Shown in pieces: positions 1 through 7,938 of a DNA stretch of 13,432 nt. Numbering within the stretch: the stretch's first letter is position 1; each line of letters opens with the position of its first letter. The stretch spans positions 1-13,432 of the forward strand of contig CAMVQX010000028.1 of the NCBI GenBank assembly GCA_947169755.1. Direction: 5' to 3'. The position numbers and the translations under genes were made by a program. The stretch comes from an uncultured bacterium (GTDB lineage Bacteria; Cyanobacteriota; Vampirovibrionia; Gastranaerophilales; Gastranaerophilaceae). The notes under the pieces were generated by a model, which was not told the origin of the DNA, did not search any database, and was given only the letters and a program-made list of their open reading frames with translations.

Positions 1-362
1 GCTTTCCAAGCCGCATAAGCTTCATTTGCTGTTGAAGTTCCGGCAATAAAAGGTATGCCTTTATCTTTTGAAAGTTTAACAAGATTCATTGAAAAAATCG
101 GAGAAGACAAGAGTTTAGCACCGGATTTGATAGCTGCATCAGCTTGAGCAGAAGTAATTATTCCACCTGCACATACATTTACAAAACCGCTAACCTCTTC
201 TATTGCTTTATAAATTGAAGTATTTTGAACATTTATTTCCATAACATTAATTCCGCCGTCACATAATGCATGAGCAATATCAACAACTGATTTAGCATCT
301 TTATTTCTAATAATGGGGCATATTTTTTCCTTATAAAGCAATTGAATTAAATTTTCTGTCAT
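1..362 (-). CDS. KDPG/KHG aldolase family protein, N-terminal part (runs off the left edge)
   Basis: The minus-strand frame opens with ATG at 362 and stays open to base 1, giving about 120 residues of a family usually 200-215 long. Visible family features are a CPIIR strand near residues 15-19, the LCDGGINVMEI segment near 33-43 with a Glu at 42 where the family has its catalytic Glu, then CAGGIITSAQADAAIKSGAK and a later SSP. The family's Schiff-base lysine lies beyond the window edge, so catalytic competence cannot be judged. Enzymes of this family cleave 2-keto-3-deoxy-6-phosphogluconate (or 4-hydroxy-2-oxoglutarate) to pyruvate plus an aldehyde in the cytoplasm. Here AGGI replaces the usual GAGTV, so the substrate may differ from KDPG. 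An AAAGGA ribosome binding site lies just upstream of the ATG. The gene is divergent from the cyclase gene. Confidence 0.8.
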   Translation of the reverse strand, partial: MTENLIQLLYKEKICPIIRNKDAKSVVDIAHALCDGGINVMEINVQNTSIYKAIEEVSGFVNVCAGGIITSAQADAAIKSGAKLLSSPIFSMNLVKLSKDKGIPFIAGTSTANEAYAAWK

Positions 363-376
363 AAACTATCCTTTTT

Positions 377-403
377 TTGAAATTTATTATATCATAATAT
401 AAT
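377..403 (+). promoter_or_regulatory. Possible promoter for the cyclase-recG pair
   Basis: TTGAAA at 377-382 and TATAAT at 398-403 are separated by 15 bases, shorter than the preferred 17. The start site would fall near 410, only about six bases before the ATG at 416, so most of the AAGGGG ribosome binding site would be lost from the mRNA. Either the leader is very short or the real promoter is elsewhere. It overlaps the opposing aldolase promoter, so the two could interfere. Confidence 0.3.
386..394 (-). promoter_or_regulatory. Extended -10 promoter element for the aldolase gene
   Basis: Read on the minus strand the bases are TGATATAAT, a perfect TATAAT preceded by TGn, which is the extended -10 form. 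Transcription would start near 379, leaving a leader of about 17 nt that contains the AAAGGA ribosome binding site. No clear -35 is seen. The surrounding DNA is very AT-rich, so a chance match is possible. Confidence 0.5.
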
Positions 404-415
404 AAAAGGGGAAAT

Positions 416-2365
416 ATGAAAATATTTAAGGGGAAAGCGTTCTTTTTTAAGACCATACTGTTGCAATTATTTCTTATTGCATTGATATCTTTTATTTCAA
501 TCACTTTTTGGGAAAATTCAATATACGATATATTTATCCAAAATTCAAAAGCTACAGTTGAAAGTACAGATGACACAATATTAATAATGGTTGATAACAA
601 ATCAATATCCAGATATCGATGGCCCTGGGACAGAAGTTTGTATGCAGAAATATTTGATTATTTACAATATTCTAAGCCAAAAGTAGTCGTATTTGATACC
701 ATTTTGAGAGCCATGGATACAAATAATACCGAATCAGATAAACGGCTCTTTGATTCGGTAAAAAGAACAGATAGGTTTATTGGTGCATACATTGCCCAAA
801 CTGCGCAATATGATAATGAAGAAACCGGAAAAGTATACGATGAAGATTTTAAGAACAAAAATTCTATTTCAATAACAGATAATAGTCATTTCTATTTTGA
901 TTACAGTCCAAATTACTATAATAGTATTGTAAAGACTCCAAAACAATATTTTGATGTTCAGCAACACATTGGCGCAGCTAATCATGACATCGACAAAATT
1001 GACGGAGTTATGCGAGAGTCAACCGATTTAATTTACTACAAAGACAATTTATATCCGTCTATTTCACTGTACGCATACTTAATAGCCAACGATGCAGATC
1101 AACTAACAATCACAAATAAATACCTTCTGGTTAATAAAACTAATCTAAAGATTCCTATAAAATACACAAAAAACGGGAATCTGGGTCATTTGGTAAAGTT
1201 CTATAAATTTAGGGATAACAAATATACTCATAATGCAATATCTGCAGTAGATATAATCGATTCATACCGGCTTATAAAAAACGGCAAAAAACCACTAATC
1301 GATCCTGCTATTTTTAACAATAAAGCTGTAATAATAGGGATTAATGCAAGTAATGAGGCTGAAGATACTTTAGAGACTCCGATTTCATCAAAACATTCAG
1401 GTCCTGACGTTCAAGCCACCATATTGGATAATTTCCTGCATAATGAGTTTTTATATCCGCTTACGGCCGGACAAAATATGGCAATAATAATTTTGATGAG
1501 TATATTGTCATTCTCAATTATTAGGGTAATGCCATTTTTACCGTCATTGCTAACTCTTATGGGGATGGCTATTTTATATTTTATCATTTGCATATTAGCA
1601 TTTGCAAACAACATTGTTCCGCTTGTAATTACACCGCTTGCAGTACAAATCAGCACTATGATTTTCGGATATTCTTACCGATTTATTTTGGAAGGCAAGA
1701 ACAAAGAAAAAATCAAAAATGCTATGGGAAAATACTTATCGCAAGATATTATGAAAAATGTTGTTCAAAACATTGATGATATAAAACTTGGCGGGAAAAA
1801 AGCAAATGTAACCGTTCTATTCTCCGATATAAGAGGTTTCACAAGCATGAGCGAAAAGATGACCGCAGAAGAAGTCTCAATGATTTTGAACGAATACTTC
1901 TCGGAAATGGAGCCAATTATTACTAAATATAACGGCGTTATTAACAAATTTATAGGCGATGCGGTTATGGCAATTTTTGGAGAACCTATACAAGATTTGA
2001 ACCATTCACAAAATGCAGTAAAATGCGCAGTAGAAATGCTTAAAAAAGTAGAACAGCTTAGAGAAAAATGGCTTCAGGAGGGTAAACCCAAGATTGAAAT
2101 TGGAATTGGAATAAATACAGGAGAAGCTTTCGTAGGAAACATTGGATCTGAGAAACGCCTTGAATACACTGTAATTGGCGATACCGTAAACCTTGCAAGC
2201 CGTATTGAAAGTTATAATAAAGTGTACAAAACAAATTTATTAATAAGCAGTTCAACTTATTCCCATGTAAGTGATATTGTTGATGTTATAAAAATAGCAG
2301 ATGTTACTATCCGCGGAAAATCTAAAAAGATGGATATCTATGAGGTTTTAAAGCTAAGTGATTGA
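416..2365 (+). CDS. CHASE2-domain class III adenylate cyclase (membrane)
   Basis: This 649-residue protein probably makes cAMP from ATP at the inner membrane. It has one N-terminal membrane segment (about 10-31), then an extracytoplasmic CHASE2 sensor domain (about 45-345) with RWPWDR at 68-73 and VVVFD at 90-94. Three membrane segments (about 355-375, 377-398, 400-420) lead to a cytoplasmic cyclase domain from about 465. Both metal-binding aspartates are visible: D471 in FSDIRGFT and D515 in GDAVMAIFG. The purine-specifying pair reads K511 and T585, the adenylate (class IIIb-like) pattern rather than the guanylate one. The transition-state residues N592 and R596 are intact in VNLASRIE, so the enzyme should be active. 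What CHASE2 senses is not known from sequence. The start has an AAGGGG site 5-10 bases upstream. The 3' end overlaps recG by 8 bases. Confidence 0.9.
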   Translation: MKIFKGKAFFFKTILLQLFLIALISFISITFWENSIYDIFIQNSKATVESTDDTILIMVDNKSISRYRWPWDRSLYAEIFDYLQYSKPKVVVFDTILRAMDTNNTESDKRLFDSVKRTDRFIGAYIAQTAQYDNEETGKVYDEDFKNKNSISITDNSHFYFDYSPNYYNSIVKTPKQYFDVQQHIGAANHDIDKIDGVMRESTDLIYYKDNLYPSISLYAYLIANDADQLTITNKYLLVNKTNLKIPIKYTKNGNLGHLVKFYKFRDNKYTHNAISAVDIIDSYRLIKNGKKPLIDPAIFNNKAVIIGINASNEAEDTLETPISSKHSGPDVQATILDNFLHNEFLYPLTAGQNMAIIILMSILSFSIIRVMPFLPSLLTLMGMAILYFIICILAFANNIVPLVITPLAVQISTMIFGYSYRFILEGKNKEKIKNAMGKYLSQDIMKNVVQNIDDIKLGGKKANVTVLFSDIRGFTSMSEKMTAEEVSMILNEYFSEMEPIITKYNGVINKFIGDAVMAIFGEPIQDLNHSQNAVKCAVEMLKKVEQLREKWLQEGKPKIEIGIGINTGEAFVGNIGSEKRLEYTVIGDTVNLASRIESYNKVYKTNLLISSSTYSHVSDIVDVIKIADVTIRGKSKKMDIYEVLKLSD

Positions 2366-4730
2366 TAATCTTGAACAACTTAAAAAAGCCATAGAAATTG
2401 AAATGCAATATAAATACATAGATATTCATGGCAAAAAACAAGCTTTCTCAACTTTTATCAAAAACGAGGCTAAAAGATATTACAAGCTTTCTAAAAAAAA
2501 TCCTAAATGGGCAGTGCTTGTAGAAGCATTTGAGCACTATCCTTTTGCCGGCGTAAATGAGCGCAGACGAAGCATTGATAACCTTATTAAAGTACTTAAA
2601 TCAGAAGTAAAACCGCAAATACAAACTGACAATCTCAATCAAAAATCGTCCAAAGATACTGATGTAATGTATATAAAGGGTGTAGGACCAAAAATAGCAT
2701 ATAAATTAAATAAACTCGGAATATATAGCGCCTACGATTTAATAATGTATTTTCCTAAAAAACATATTGATTATTCTGAAAGAACACTTATCAAAGACTT
2801 AAAAGAAGGCGAAACTACAACTGTTTTCGGGTATATAAAATCAGTATCCGCATTCAATTCAAAAAATAATCTAGCTGTAGTTAAAGTAAAAATTGCAGAT
2901 GAAAGCGGACAAATGGAACTTGGATTTTTCCAAGCAAAGGCAAACCGCTTTATGCTTGAACGAATAAAAGCACAATTTCCTGTTAATGCAGGCATAATGA
3001 TTTCAGGTAAAGTTAAACTAAATAATTACGATAACAAATTAACTTTTGACAAACCAAATTATTCAATTATGACAGGGGAATTTTTAGAAGACAAAAATTC
3101 TAATCTTAATTTAGCACGTATAGTACCAATCTATACTGTTTGTGAAGATTTAAGCATTAAAGTTTTAAGAAGAGCAATCTATAATGCAATTCAAACATTT
3201 AAAAATGACATAGAAAATGTCTTACCGGATTTTATCAGAGAAAAATATGGTATTCTTGATAAAAAAACAGCAGTAGAACAGGTACATTTTCCTGAGACAA
3301 TGGAACTTTTGGAACAAGCAAGATTTTCACTTATTTTTGAAGAACTTTTCCTTATACAGTTAAAACTTGTAAGACTAAGAGAAGAAAATTCAAACAACCA
3401 TAATGCACTATCTTTAAAAATATCCGAAAAAGGGCTTGTAAAACAATTCATAAACAATTTACCGTTTGAATTAACGGGTGGACAAAAAAAGGCAGTTAAT
3501 GAAATATTGCATGACTTAAATTCAGATGTACCTATGGCACGTCTGCTTCAAGGCGATGTAGGAAGCGGCAAAACCGTAGTTGCAACGATAATGCTTCTTG
3601 CCGGAGTTGAAAATGGTTACCAAGGAGCAATTATGGCACCGACAGAAATTTTGGCACAACAACATTACAATAATTTGGTTGAATGGCTTACACCAATGGG
3701 ATTGTCTGTCGGTTTGTTTTTAGGCAGCCAAGGCAAAAAAATAAGAGAAAAATTCAGAACCGATTTAAGAAACGGGCAAATGAATATTGCAGTAGGAACA
3801 CATGCTCTTATCCAAGAAGATGTTGAATTCAACAATCTTGGTGCTATTGTAGTCGATGAACAGCACAGATTTGGGGTAAAACAAAGAAATGTATTAAAAA
3901 AGAAATCTCAAAACCCGCAAATGCTTACAATGACTGCTACTCCAATTCCAAGGACATTAGCATTAACAGTTCATGGCGACCTGGATTTGACAATTATTGA
4001 TGAACTGCCTAAAGGCAGAAAACCTATAAAGACTTCGCTTGTAACCTCGCACAGAGGTGTTTATGAACATATTAAATCTCAAATTGAAGAAGGAAGACAA
4101 TGTTACATTGTCTATCCTTTAATTGATGAAAGTGAAACATTGTCTGCAAAAGCAGCAACAATTGAGGCTGAAAGATTACAAAAAGATGTATTCCCGCAAT
4201 TTAAAATAGGACTTTTACACGGAAAACTAAAAAACTCAGAAAAAGAACAGGTAATGAAAGATTTTAAAGAAAAAAAATATGACATACTTGTTTCAACGAC
4301 GGTTGTAGAAGTAGGTGTTGATGTTCCGAATGCAACAGTCATGCTTATTGAAAATGCTGAACGATTTGGGCTTTCACAGCTTCATCAATTGCGCGGACGT
4401 GTAGGTAGAAGCGATTTGCAATCATATTGTATACTACATACCTCAACAAAATCTCAAGAAACAAAAGAACGTCTGAACATAATGACACAGACAAATGACG
4501 GATTTGTGATAGCAGAAAAAGATTTACAATTGAGAGGTCCTGGAGAATTCTTAGGGACAAGACAAAGCGGCTTACCGGATTTAATTATCTCAGACATAGT
4601 AAGAGATGCCAAGATTTTAGAAACAGCAAGAAATGAAGCAATAGATTTTATAAAAAAATATGATATAAATGATTACCCGAAATTAAAAGAAATATCGTCA
4701 TACAGCACATTGGGCGGACTTGAGATTTAA
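2358..4730 (+). CDS. recG: ATP-dependent DNA helicase RecG
   Basis: RecG remodels stalled replication forks and branch-migrates Holliday junctions. The protein is 790 residues, about 100 longer than E. coli RecG. The first ~85 residues are an extra helical region containing AIEIEMQYKYIDIHGKKQAF. A helix-hairpin-helix-like GVGPKIAYKLNKLGI (108-122) opens the wedge region, with an OB-type DNA-binding section to about 240. The helicase motifs are all present: GDVGSGKT (399-406), DEQH (500-503), TATPIPRT (526-533) and QLRGRVGR (677-684). The reading frame starts with GTG at 2358, inside the end of the cyclase gene, with only a weak GAGG upstream, so translation probably depends on coupling. An ATG at residue 16 is an alternative start, but it would remove part of the extension. 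The cyclase and recG probably form one transcription unit. Confidence 0.97.
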   Translation: MIDNLEQLKKAIEIEMQYKYIDIHGKKQAFSTFIKNEAKRYYKLSKKNPKWAVLVEAFEHYPFAGVNERRRSIDNLIKVLKSEVKPQIQTDNLNQKSSKDTDVMYIKGVGPKIAYKLNKLGIYSAYDLIMYFPKKHIDYSERTLIKDLKEGETTTVFGYIKSVSAFNSKNNLAVVKVKIADESGQMELGFFQAKANRFMLERIKAQFPVNAGIMISGKVKLNNYDNKLTFDKPNYSIMTGEFLEDKNSNLNLARIVPIYTVCEDLSIKVLRRAIYNAIQTFKNDIENVLPDFIREKYGILDKKTAVEQVHFPETMELLEQARFSLIFEELFLIQLKLVRLREENSNNHNALSLKISEKGLVKQFINNLPFELTGGQKKAVNEILHDLNSDVPMARLLQGDVGSGKTVVATIMLLAGVENGYQGAIMAPTEILAQQHYNNLVEWLTPMGLSVGLFLGSQGKKIREKFRTDLRNGQMNIAVGTHALIQEDVEFNNLGAIVVDEQHRFGVKQRNVLKKKSQNPQMLTMTATPIPRTLALTVHGDLDLTIIDELPKGRKPIKTSLVTSHRGVYEHIKSQIEEGRQCYIVYPLIDESETLSAKAATIEAERLQKDVFPQFKIGLLHGKLKNSEKEQVMKDFKEKKYDILVSTTVVEVGVDVPNATVMLIENAERFGLSQLHQLRGRVGRSDLQSYCILHTSTKSQETKERLNIMTQTNDGFVIAEKDLQLRGPGEFLGTRQSGLPDLIISDIVRDAKILETARNEAIDFIKKYDINDYPKLKEISSYSTLGGLEI

Positions 4731-4837
4731 GCAAATAAAATATAATTTTCTTATATTGTAAACTTTTGTTACAGATTATTCTTATATACGCAATTATGTA
4801 AAACATATATACTTTATATATATAAGAGAATATAAAA

Positions 4838-4846
4838 TAAGGAGAT
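4838..4846 (+). promoter_or_regulatory. Near-perfect ribosome binding site and AT-rich upstream region
   Basis: TAAGGAGAT ends five bases before the ATG at 4852 and matches the 16S anti-Shine-Dalgarno core almost completely, suggesting efficient translation. The 4731-4851 gap is nearly all A and T. It contains a 12-bp palindrome, TTATATATATAA, at 4814-4825. I could not assign a -35/-10 pair at proper spacing there, nor a convincing terminator for recG. Confidence 0.7.
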
Positions 4847-4851
4847 CCAAC

Positions 4852-5838
4852 ATGAACGGAAGTTGGGGCATTACGGGCTACAATCCCGGATGCGGCAGAC
4901 GTCAGTTGAATAGTCGATTGTTTGCAGGACAATTTACGAATATGCGAAATGTCAGTGTCTTTGGCTTTGGCGGTCCAAGAGTTGTCGTAAACAATTACGC
5001 TGATACAGGCTTCTATAATGATGGAATGAGTATGCCAAAATGGATGCAATGGACTATGCTGGGTGGCATGGGAATGTCATTCTTGGGCAATATTTTTAGT
5101 GCAATATTCGGCGGTGGAGGCGGCGGCAAAACCGAAGGCGCCGGCGGTAAAGAGACCAAAGGTTTGACAAGTGAGCAAAAAGCTGACTTAGATGTATATA
5201 TGAAACTTGATAAAGTAAAAGATAAATACAAATCGTATAGTCCTTTGTCAGATGGGTCATTTATTTTACAACACAAAGACGGAACTGCTGAAAAAGTAGG
5301 TTCATATGATGAGTTAAAAGCTAAACTCGAAGAATGTCTGAGTGCATCAGAAACACCAGAACCAACTACATCAACTCAACCTACCTCTCCAACAACTGCA
5401 ACTAACCCAACAACACCAACAAATCCAACGACAGCGACTGAGCCAACAACAGCAACTGATCCGACGACAGCGACTGAGCCAACAACAGCGACTGATCCGA
5501 CAAAACCAACTAATCCGACAACAGAAACTGGTACTGGAAACAATTTAGAAATTACCATTAGATCAGATAAAGTTGGTATATCATACGCAATAGCACAAGC
5601 ACTTGGCATGTCAGATGCCGATGCTAAAGCAAAAGGCTCAGGTACATGGCAAACTGTACTGAATATATTGAATAAGTACCAAGCTCAACAAGGTTTGAGT
5701 GGCACTGGAGCAAAATATCAACAAGGTTCAGGTAAAGTAACTAACTATAAAAATTATGCAGTAAGACCTGGACAAACAATAACAATTCCAGCAGCAGCTG
5801 TAACTGAAATAAAACAAACACTTGGTATAACAGAATAA
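4852..5838 (+). CDS. Unrecognised protein with Gly-rich membrane-like segment and Thr/Pro hexapeptide linker
   Basis: I do not recognise this 328-residue protein. Its N-terminus is rich in Gly and Asn with no classical signal peptide. A hydrophobic segment follows at about 64-87 (WMQWTMLGGMGMSFLGNIF) and runs into six consecutive glycines. Residues ~104-163 form a charged Lys/Asp/Glu-rich region (KDGTAEKVGSYDELKAKLEE). Residues 180-227 are eight hexapeptides of the PTTATD/PTTATE type, a likely extended, possibly glycosylated linker. The last ~95 residues (from LEITIRSDKVG at 232) look like a small folded domain with Gln/Gly-rich stretches, ending in a segment that includes RPGQTITIP. That RPGQ...IP pattern recalls cell-wall-binding modules, but I cannot assign it to one. 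The arrangement of membrane-like segment, linker and terminal domain suggests an envelope-associated or secreted protein. It has a strong ribosome binding site and its own terminator, so it is probably a well-expressed single-gene unit. Confidence 0.85.
   Translation: MNGSWGITGYNPGCGRRQLNSRLFAGQFTNMRNVSVFGFGGPRVVVNNYADTGFYNDGMSMPKWMQWTMLGGMGMSFLGNIFSAIFGGGGGGKTEGAGGKETKGLTSEQKADLDVYMKLDKVKDKYKSYSPLSDGSFILQHKDGTAEKVGSYDELKAKLEECLSASETPEPTTSTQPTSPTTATNPTTPTNPTTATEPTTATDPTTATEPTTATDPTKPTNPTTETGTGNNLEITIRSDKVGISYAIAQALGMSDADAKAKGSGTWQTVLNILNKYQAQQGLSGTGAKYQQGSGKVTNYKNYAVRPGQTITIPAAAVTEIKQTLGITE
5389..5532 (+). repeat. In-frame tandem repeat, eight 18-bp units
   Basis: Eight consecutive 18-bp units encode PTTATN, PTTPTN, PTTATE, PTTATD, PTTATE, PTTATD, PTKPTN and PTTETG. 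The central four are nearly identical at DNA level (CCAACAACAGCGACTGAG-like) and show a higher-order 36-bp E/D alternation, which points to recent duplication of a two-unit block. As 18 is a multiple of three, copy-number change would alter linker length without breaking the frame. Confidence 0.95.
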
Positions 5839-5864
5839 AAAGAGGCAAAAGCCTCTTTTTTTTT
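5837..5864 (+). terminator. Intrinsic terminator after the Thr/Pro-repeat gene
   Basis: AGAGGC at 5841-5846, an AAAA loop and GCCTCT at 5851-5856 form a perfect stem that lengthens through flanking A and T runs, followed by a run of T to 5864. It starts at the stop codon. The A-rich left side means it may also work for minus-strand transcription. Confidence 0.93.
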
Positions 5865-5882
5865 ATATTTATTTACAAGACA

Positions 5883-5911
5883 TTGTCAAGACGGGGAAAT
5901 TTTTGTATAAT
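5883..5911 (+). promoter_or_regulatory. Sigma70-type promoter of the rpiB-rsfS unit
   Basis: TTGTCA at 5883-5888 and a perfect TATAAT at 5906-5911 are separated by exactly 17 bases. Transcription would start near 5918, giving a leader of about 37 nt that contains the AAAGGAG site at 5942-5948. It is one of the two best promoters in the window and lies just after the preceding terminator. Confidence 0.85.
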
Positions 5912-5954
5912 TATAGGGCAAGATTGCGAATATTGTTATACAAAGGAGTTTTGA

Positions 5955-6401
5955 ATGGAAAATTTAAAGGTTGCAATTGGTTCAGACCACGGCGGTTTTA
6001 ATTACAAGGAATCAATAATAGATTACTTAAAAGCAAGAAATATAGAATTTGTAGATGTCGGAACTTACACTCGCGAATCATGCGATTATCCCGAAATTGC
6101 ACAAAAAGTTGCAAGATTAGTTGCAACAGGCGAAGTTGACAGAGGAATTTTGGTTTGCGGAACAGGTATTGGGATGTCTATTGCAGCAAATAAAGTCAGA
6201 AACATAAGAGCTGCACTGTGCGGAGATACGTATTCCGCAAGAGTTTCCAGAGCACACAACAATGCTAATATTCTTTGCCTTGGCGAGCGTGTAATCGGTG
6301 AACACCTTGCTCTTGATATCGTTGATATCTGGTTAAAAACCGGATTTGAAGGCGGAAGACACAAACGCAGAGTTGATATGATTGAAATGCCGAGAGCATA
6401 A
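5955..6401 (+). CDS. rpiB: Ribose-5-phosphate isomerase B
   Basis: RpiB interconverts ribose 5-phosphate and ribulose 5-phosphate in the cytoplasmic pentose phosphate pathway. At 148 residues the protein has the usual family length. The N-terminal GSDHGGF carries D11 and H12. The active-site cysteine is C68 in VCGTGIGMS, whose Gly/Thr loop forms the anion hole, and H101 in RAHNNANIL matches the family's catalytic or phosphate-site histidine. The C-terminal basic stretch GGRHKRRVD fits phosphate binding. The active-site cysteine favours RpiB over the lactose-type LacA/LacB subunits, and the context is not a sugar operon. AAAGGAG sits seven bases before the ATG. The rsfS start follows ten bases after the stop, so the two genes are probably cotranscribed. 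Confidence 0.96.
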   Translation: MENLKVAIGSDHGGFNYKESIIDYLKARNIEFVDVGTYTRESCDYPEIAQKVARLVATGEVDRGILVCGTGIGMSIAANKVRNIRAALCGDTYSARVSRAHNNANILCLGERVIGEHLALDIVDIWLKTGFEGGRHKRRVDMIEMPRA

Positions 6402-6411
6402 AGGGAATTTT

Positions 6412-6801
6412 ATGACAGATACTGATTCAAAAAAATTAGCATGCACTATTGCACGCGTACTTGACGATAAATTAGGAAAAAACATTACGATATTGAACAT
6501 AAGTAATGTATCTTCACTTGCGGACTATTTTGTGATTGTAACCGGTGATTCTACACCGCAAGTAAAAGCTTTAATGAATCAGGTAAAAGACAAAATTAAA
6601 GAACATTTTACACGCTCACCATTGAGGGTTGAAAATGACGCAAAAAATCGCTGGAATCTGTTGGATTACGGAGATGTGATTGTTCATATTCTTCATAAAG
6701 ATGAACGCGAAACATACGCTATTGAAAAATTTTGGAATAACGCCTTTCAAATTTCTGAAAATGAATGGAAAGAATTATCCAAGGAATACAAAGAGTATTA
6801 A
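6412..6801 (+). CDS. rsfS: Ribosomal silencing factor RsfS
   Basis: RsfS (formerly YbeB, Iojap family) binds ribosomal protein uL14 on the large subunit and blocks subunit joining when nutrients are low. The 129-residue product shows the family signatures ADYFVIVTG (37-45), WNLLDYGDVIVHI (81-93) and Y102 followed by EKFW (105-108). I chose the ATG at 6412 because AAGGGAA lies six to ten bases upstream and the resulting N-terminus matches family length. An in-frame ATG at 6382 lies inside rpiB and would add ten residues without a good ribosome binding site. In many bacteria rsfS sits near nadD. Here its partner is rpiB, so the grouping seems lineage-specific. Confidence 0.95.
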   Translation: MTDTDSKKLACTIARVLDDKLGKNITILNISNVSSLADYFVIVTGDSTPQVKALMNQVKDKIKEHFTRSPLRVENDAKNRWNLLDYGDVIVHILHKDERETYAIEKFWNNAFQISENEWKELSKEYKEY

Positions 6802-6815
6802 TATTTCTCAACATA

Positions 6816-6854
6816 TTGCAAAATATGTCAAATAGTGTAGAATTATGGTATAGA
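6816..6854 (+). promoter_or_regulatory. Promoter region of the TPR/Tic20-like pair
   Basis: TTGCAA (6816-6821) and TAGAAT (6838-6843) are 16 bases apart and would start transcription near 6850, about 27 nt before the ATG at 6877. An overlapping alternative is TGGTATAGA (6846-6854), an extended -10 with a weak TGTCAA 17 bases upstream of it. Both lead into the AGAGGA ribosome binding site at 6864-6869. Confidence 0.6.
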
Positions 6855-6876
6855 AGAGTACCTAGAGGAATAATAA

Positions 6877-7938
6877 ATGAACAGAGAAGAGTTGAACAAA
6901 AAAATCGAAGAACTTGTATTAGAAATGGCAAAAGATCCGCAAAATGTGGAAAATTACCACAGATTGTCGGAATTATATCTTCAAATTGAAGATTATGACA
7001 AAGTTATGTCTGTGTTGGAAAGTCTTTTGACAATAAAACCAGATGATGTTCAGGCTTTGGTTGGTATGGGTACAATGTGGTTTTATGAAAAAGATTTCAG
7101 AAAATCCCTTTCTTATTACAATAAAGCACTGGAAATCAATCCTAAAAACTTTTTGATTTATTATAATATGGGTAATGTTTTTGCAGAATGGAAAAACTTT
7201 CCGAAAGCACTTTTTTATTACAACAGAGCAATTGATTTGAATTCGACTAACCCTGAAATTTATAATGCTATTGCACTTTTATATCAGGATAATGAAGATT
7301 ATATTGAAGCAAAAGCATATTATGAAAAAGCACTTTCACTTGATCCCGAAAACCTCACAGCATTAATTGATATGGGTAATGTTTGTTTCAAGCTTTTCGA
7401 TTATGAAACAGCTTTAGAATTATACAAAAAAGTATTTGTTTTGAATCCAGATAATAAAGTAGTTGCAATTTGTCTCGGAAACACTTTAACATTGATGAAA
7501 CAAAGAGAAAATGCATACAGTTATTTTGAAAAAGCATTAAAAATGGAAGGGGACAACTACAAGGCATATATTTGCTATGCAATCGCACTTTCTGAATTTG
7601 GCGAATACGAAATGGCTGTTGAAATGTATAAAAGAGCAATCGGAGTTCAGCCAAATGAAATTGATGCACAAACTCTTCTTGCTAACCTTTATACAAACTT
7701 CAACTTTATAGATTTGGCAATGGATTTGTACAAAGAATGTCTGAGATTAAAACCAAACAGCGCCGAAACATATATGCTTTTAGGCAATGCTCATTATCTT
7801 AAAGGTGAAATAGAACAAGCTATTGGTTCATACAAATCTTCAATAAACATTTCACCTGAAAATGATGAATACAGACTGATTTATAATCAAGTTTTAGATG
7901 AATATATTGATAAAAAAAGGAATGGTCAACCGGTATGA
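6877..7938 (+). CDS. Tetratricopeptide repeat protein, nine repeats
   Basis: The 353-residue protein is almost entirely TPR. Nine consecutive 34-residue units can be read from about residue 23 to 345, each with the G/A-Y-A-P spacing, for example YYNMGNVFAEWKNFPKALFY, then IYNAIALLYQDNEDYIEAKA, and a last unit with MLLGNAHYLKGEIEQAIGSY. No signal peptide, membrane segment or enzymatic domain is present, so it is probably a cytoplasmic scaffold that binds another protein. The start at 6877 is supported by AGAGGA seven bases upstream. Its stop overlaps the next gene's start in an ATGA arrangement, which usually means translational coupling and often a shared complex. That suggests the partner is the membrane protein downstream, but this is inference. 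The specific function cannot be assigned. Confidence 0.93.
   Translation: MNREELNKKIEELVLEMAKDPQNVENYHRLSELYLQIEDYDKVMSVLESLLTIKPDDVQALVGMGTMWFYEKDFRKSLSYYNKALEINPKNFLIYYNMGNVFAEWKNFPKALFYYNRAIDLNSTNPEIYNAIALLYQDNEDYIEAKAYYEKALSLDPENLTALIDMGNVCFKLFDYETALELYKKVFVLNPDNKVVAICLGNTLTLMKQRENAYSYFEKALKMEGDNYKAYICYAIALSEFGEYEMAVEMYKRAIGVQPNEIDAQTLLANLYTNFNFIDLAMDLYKECLRLKPNSAETYMLLGNAHYLKGEIEQAIGSYKSSINISPENDEYRLIYNQVLDEYIDKKRNGQPV

Noticed and set aside
4739..4757. AATATAA / TTATATT hairpin after recG as a terminator
   Set aside because: The stem is entirely A-T and no T run follows, so it would be too weak to terminate.
5389..5532. Repeat array as a possible CRISPR
   Set aside because: The 18-bp units are directly adjacent with no spacers and lie in frame inside a gene.
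5376..5609. Open frames on the minus strand and in a second plus frame across the Thr/Pro repeat
   Set aside because: They arise because an 18-bp repeat without stop codons stays open in several frames. Their products are low-complexity (VVGSVA or Gln-rich) and have no ribosome binding site.
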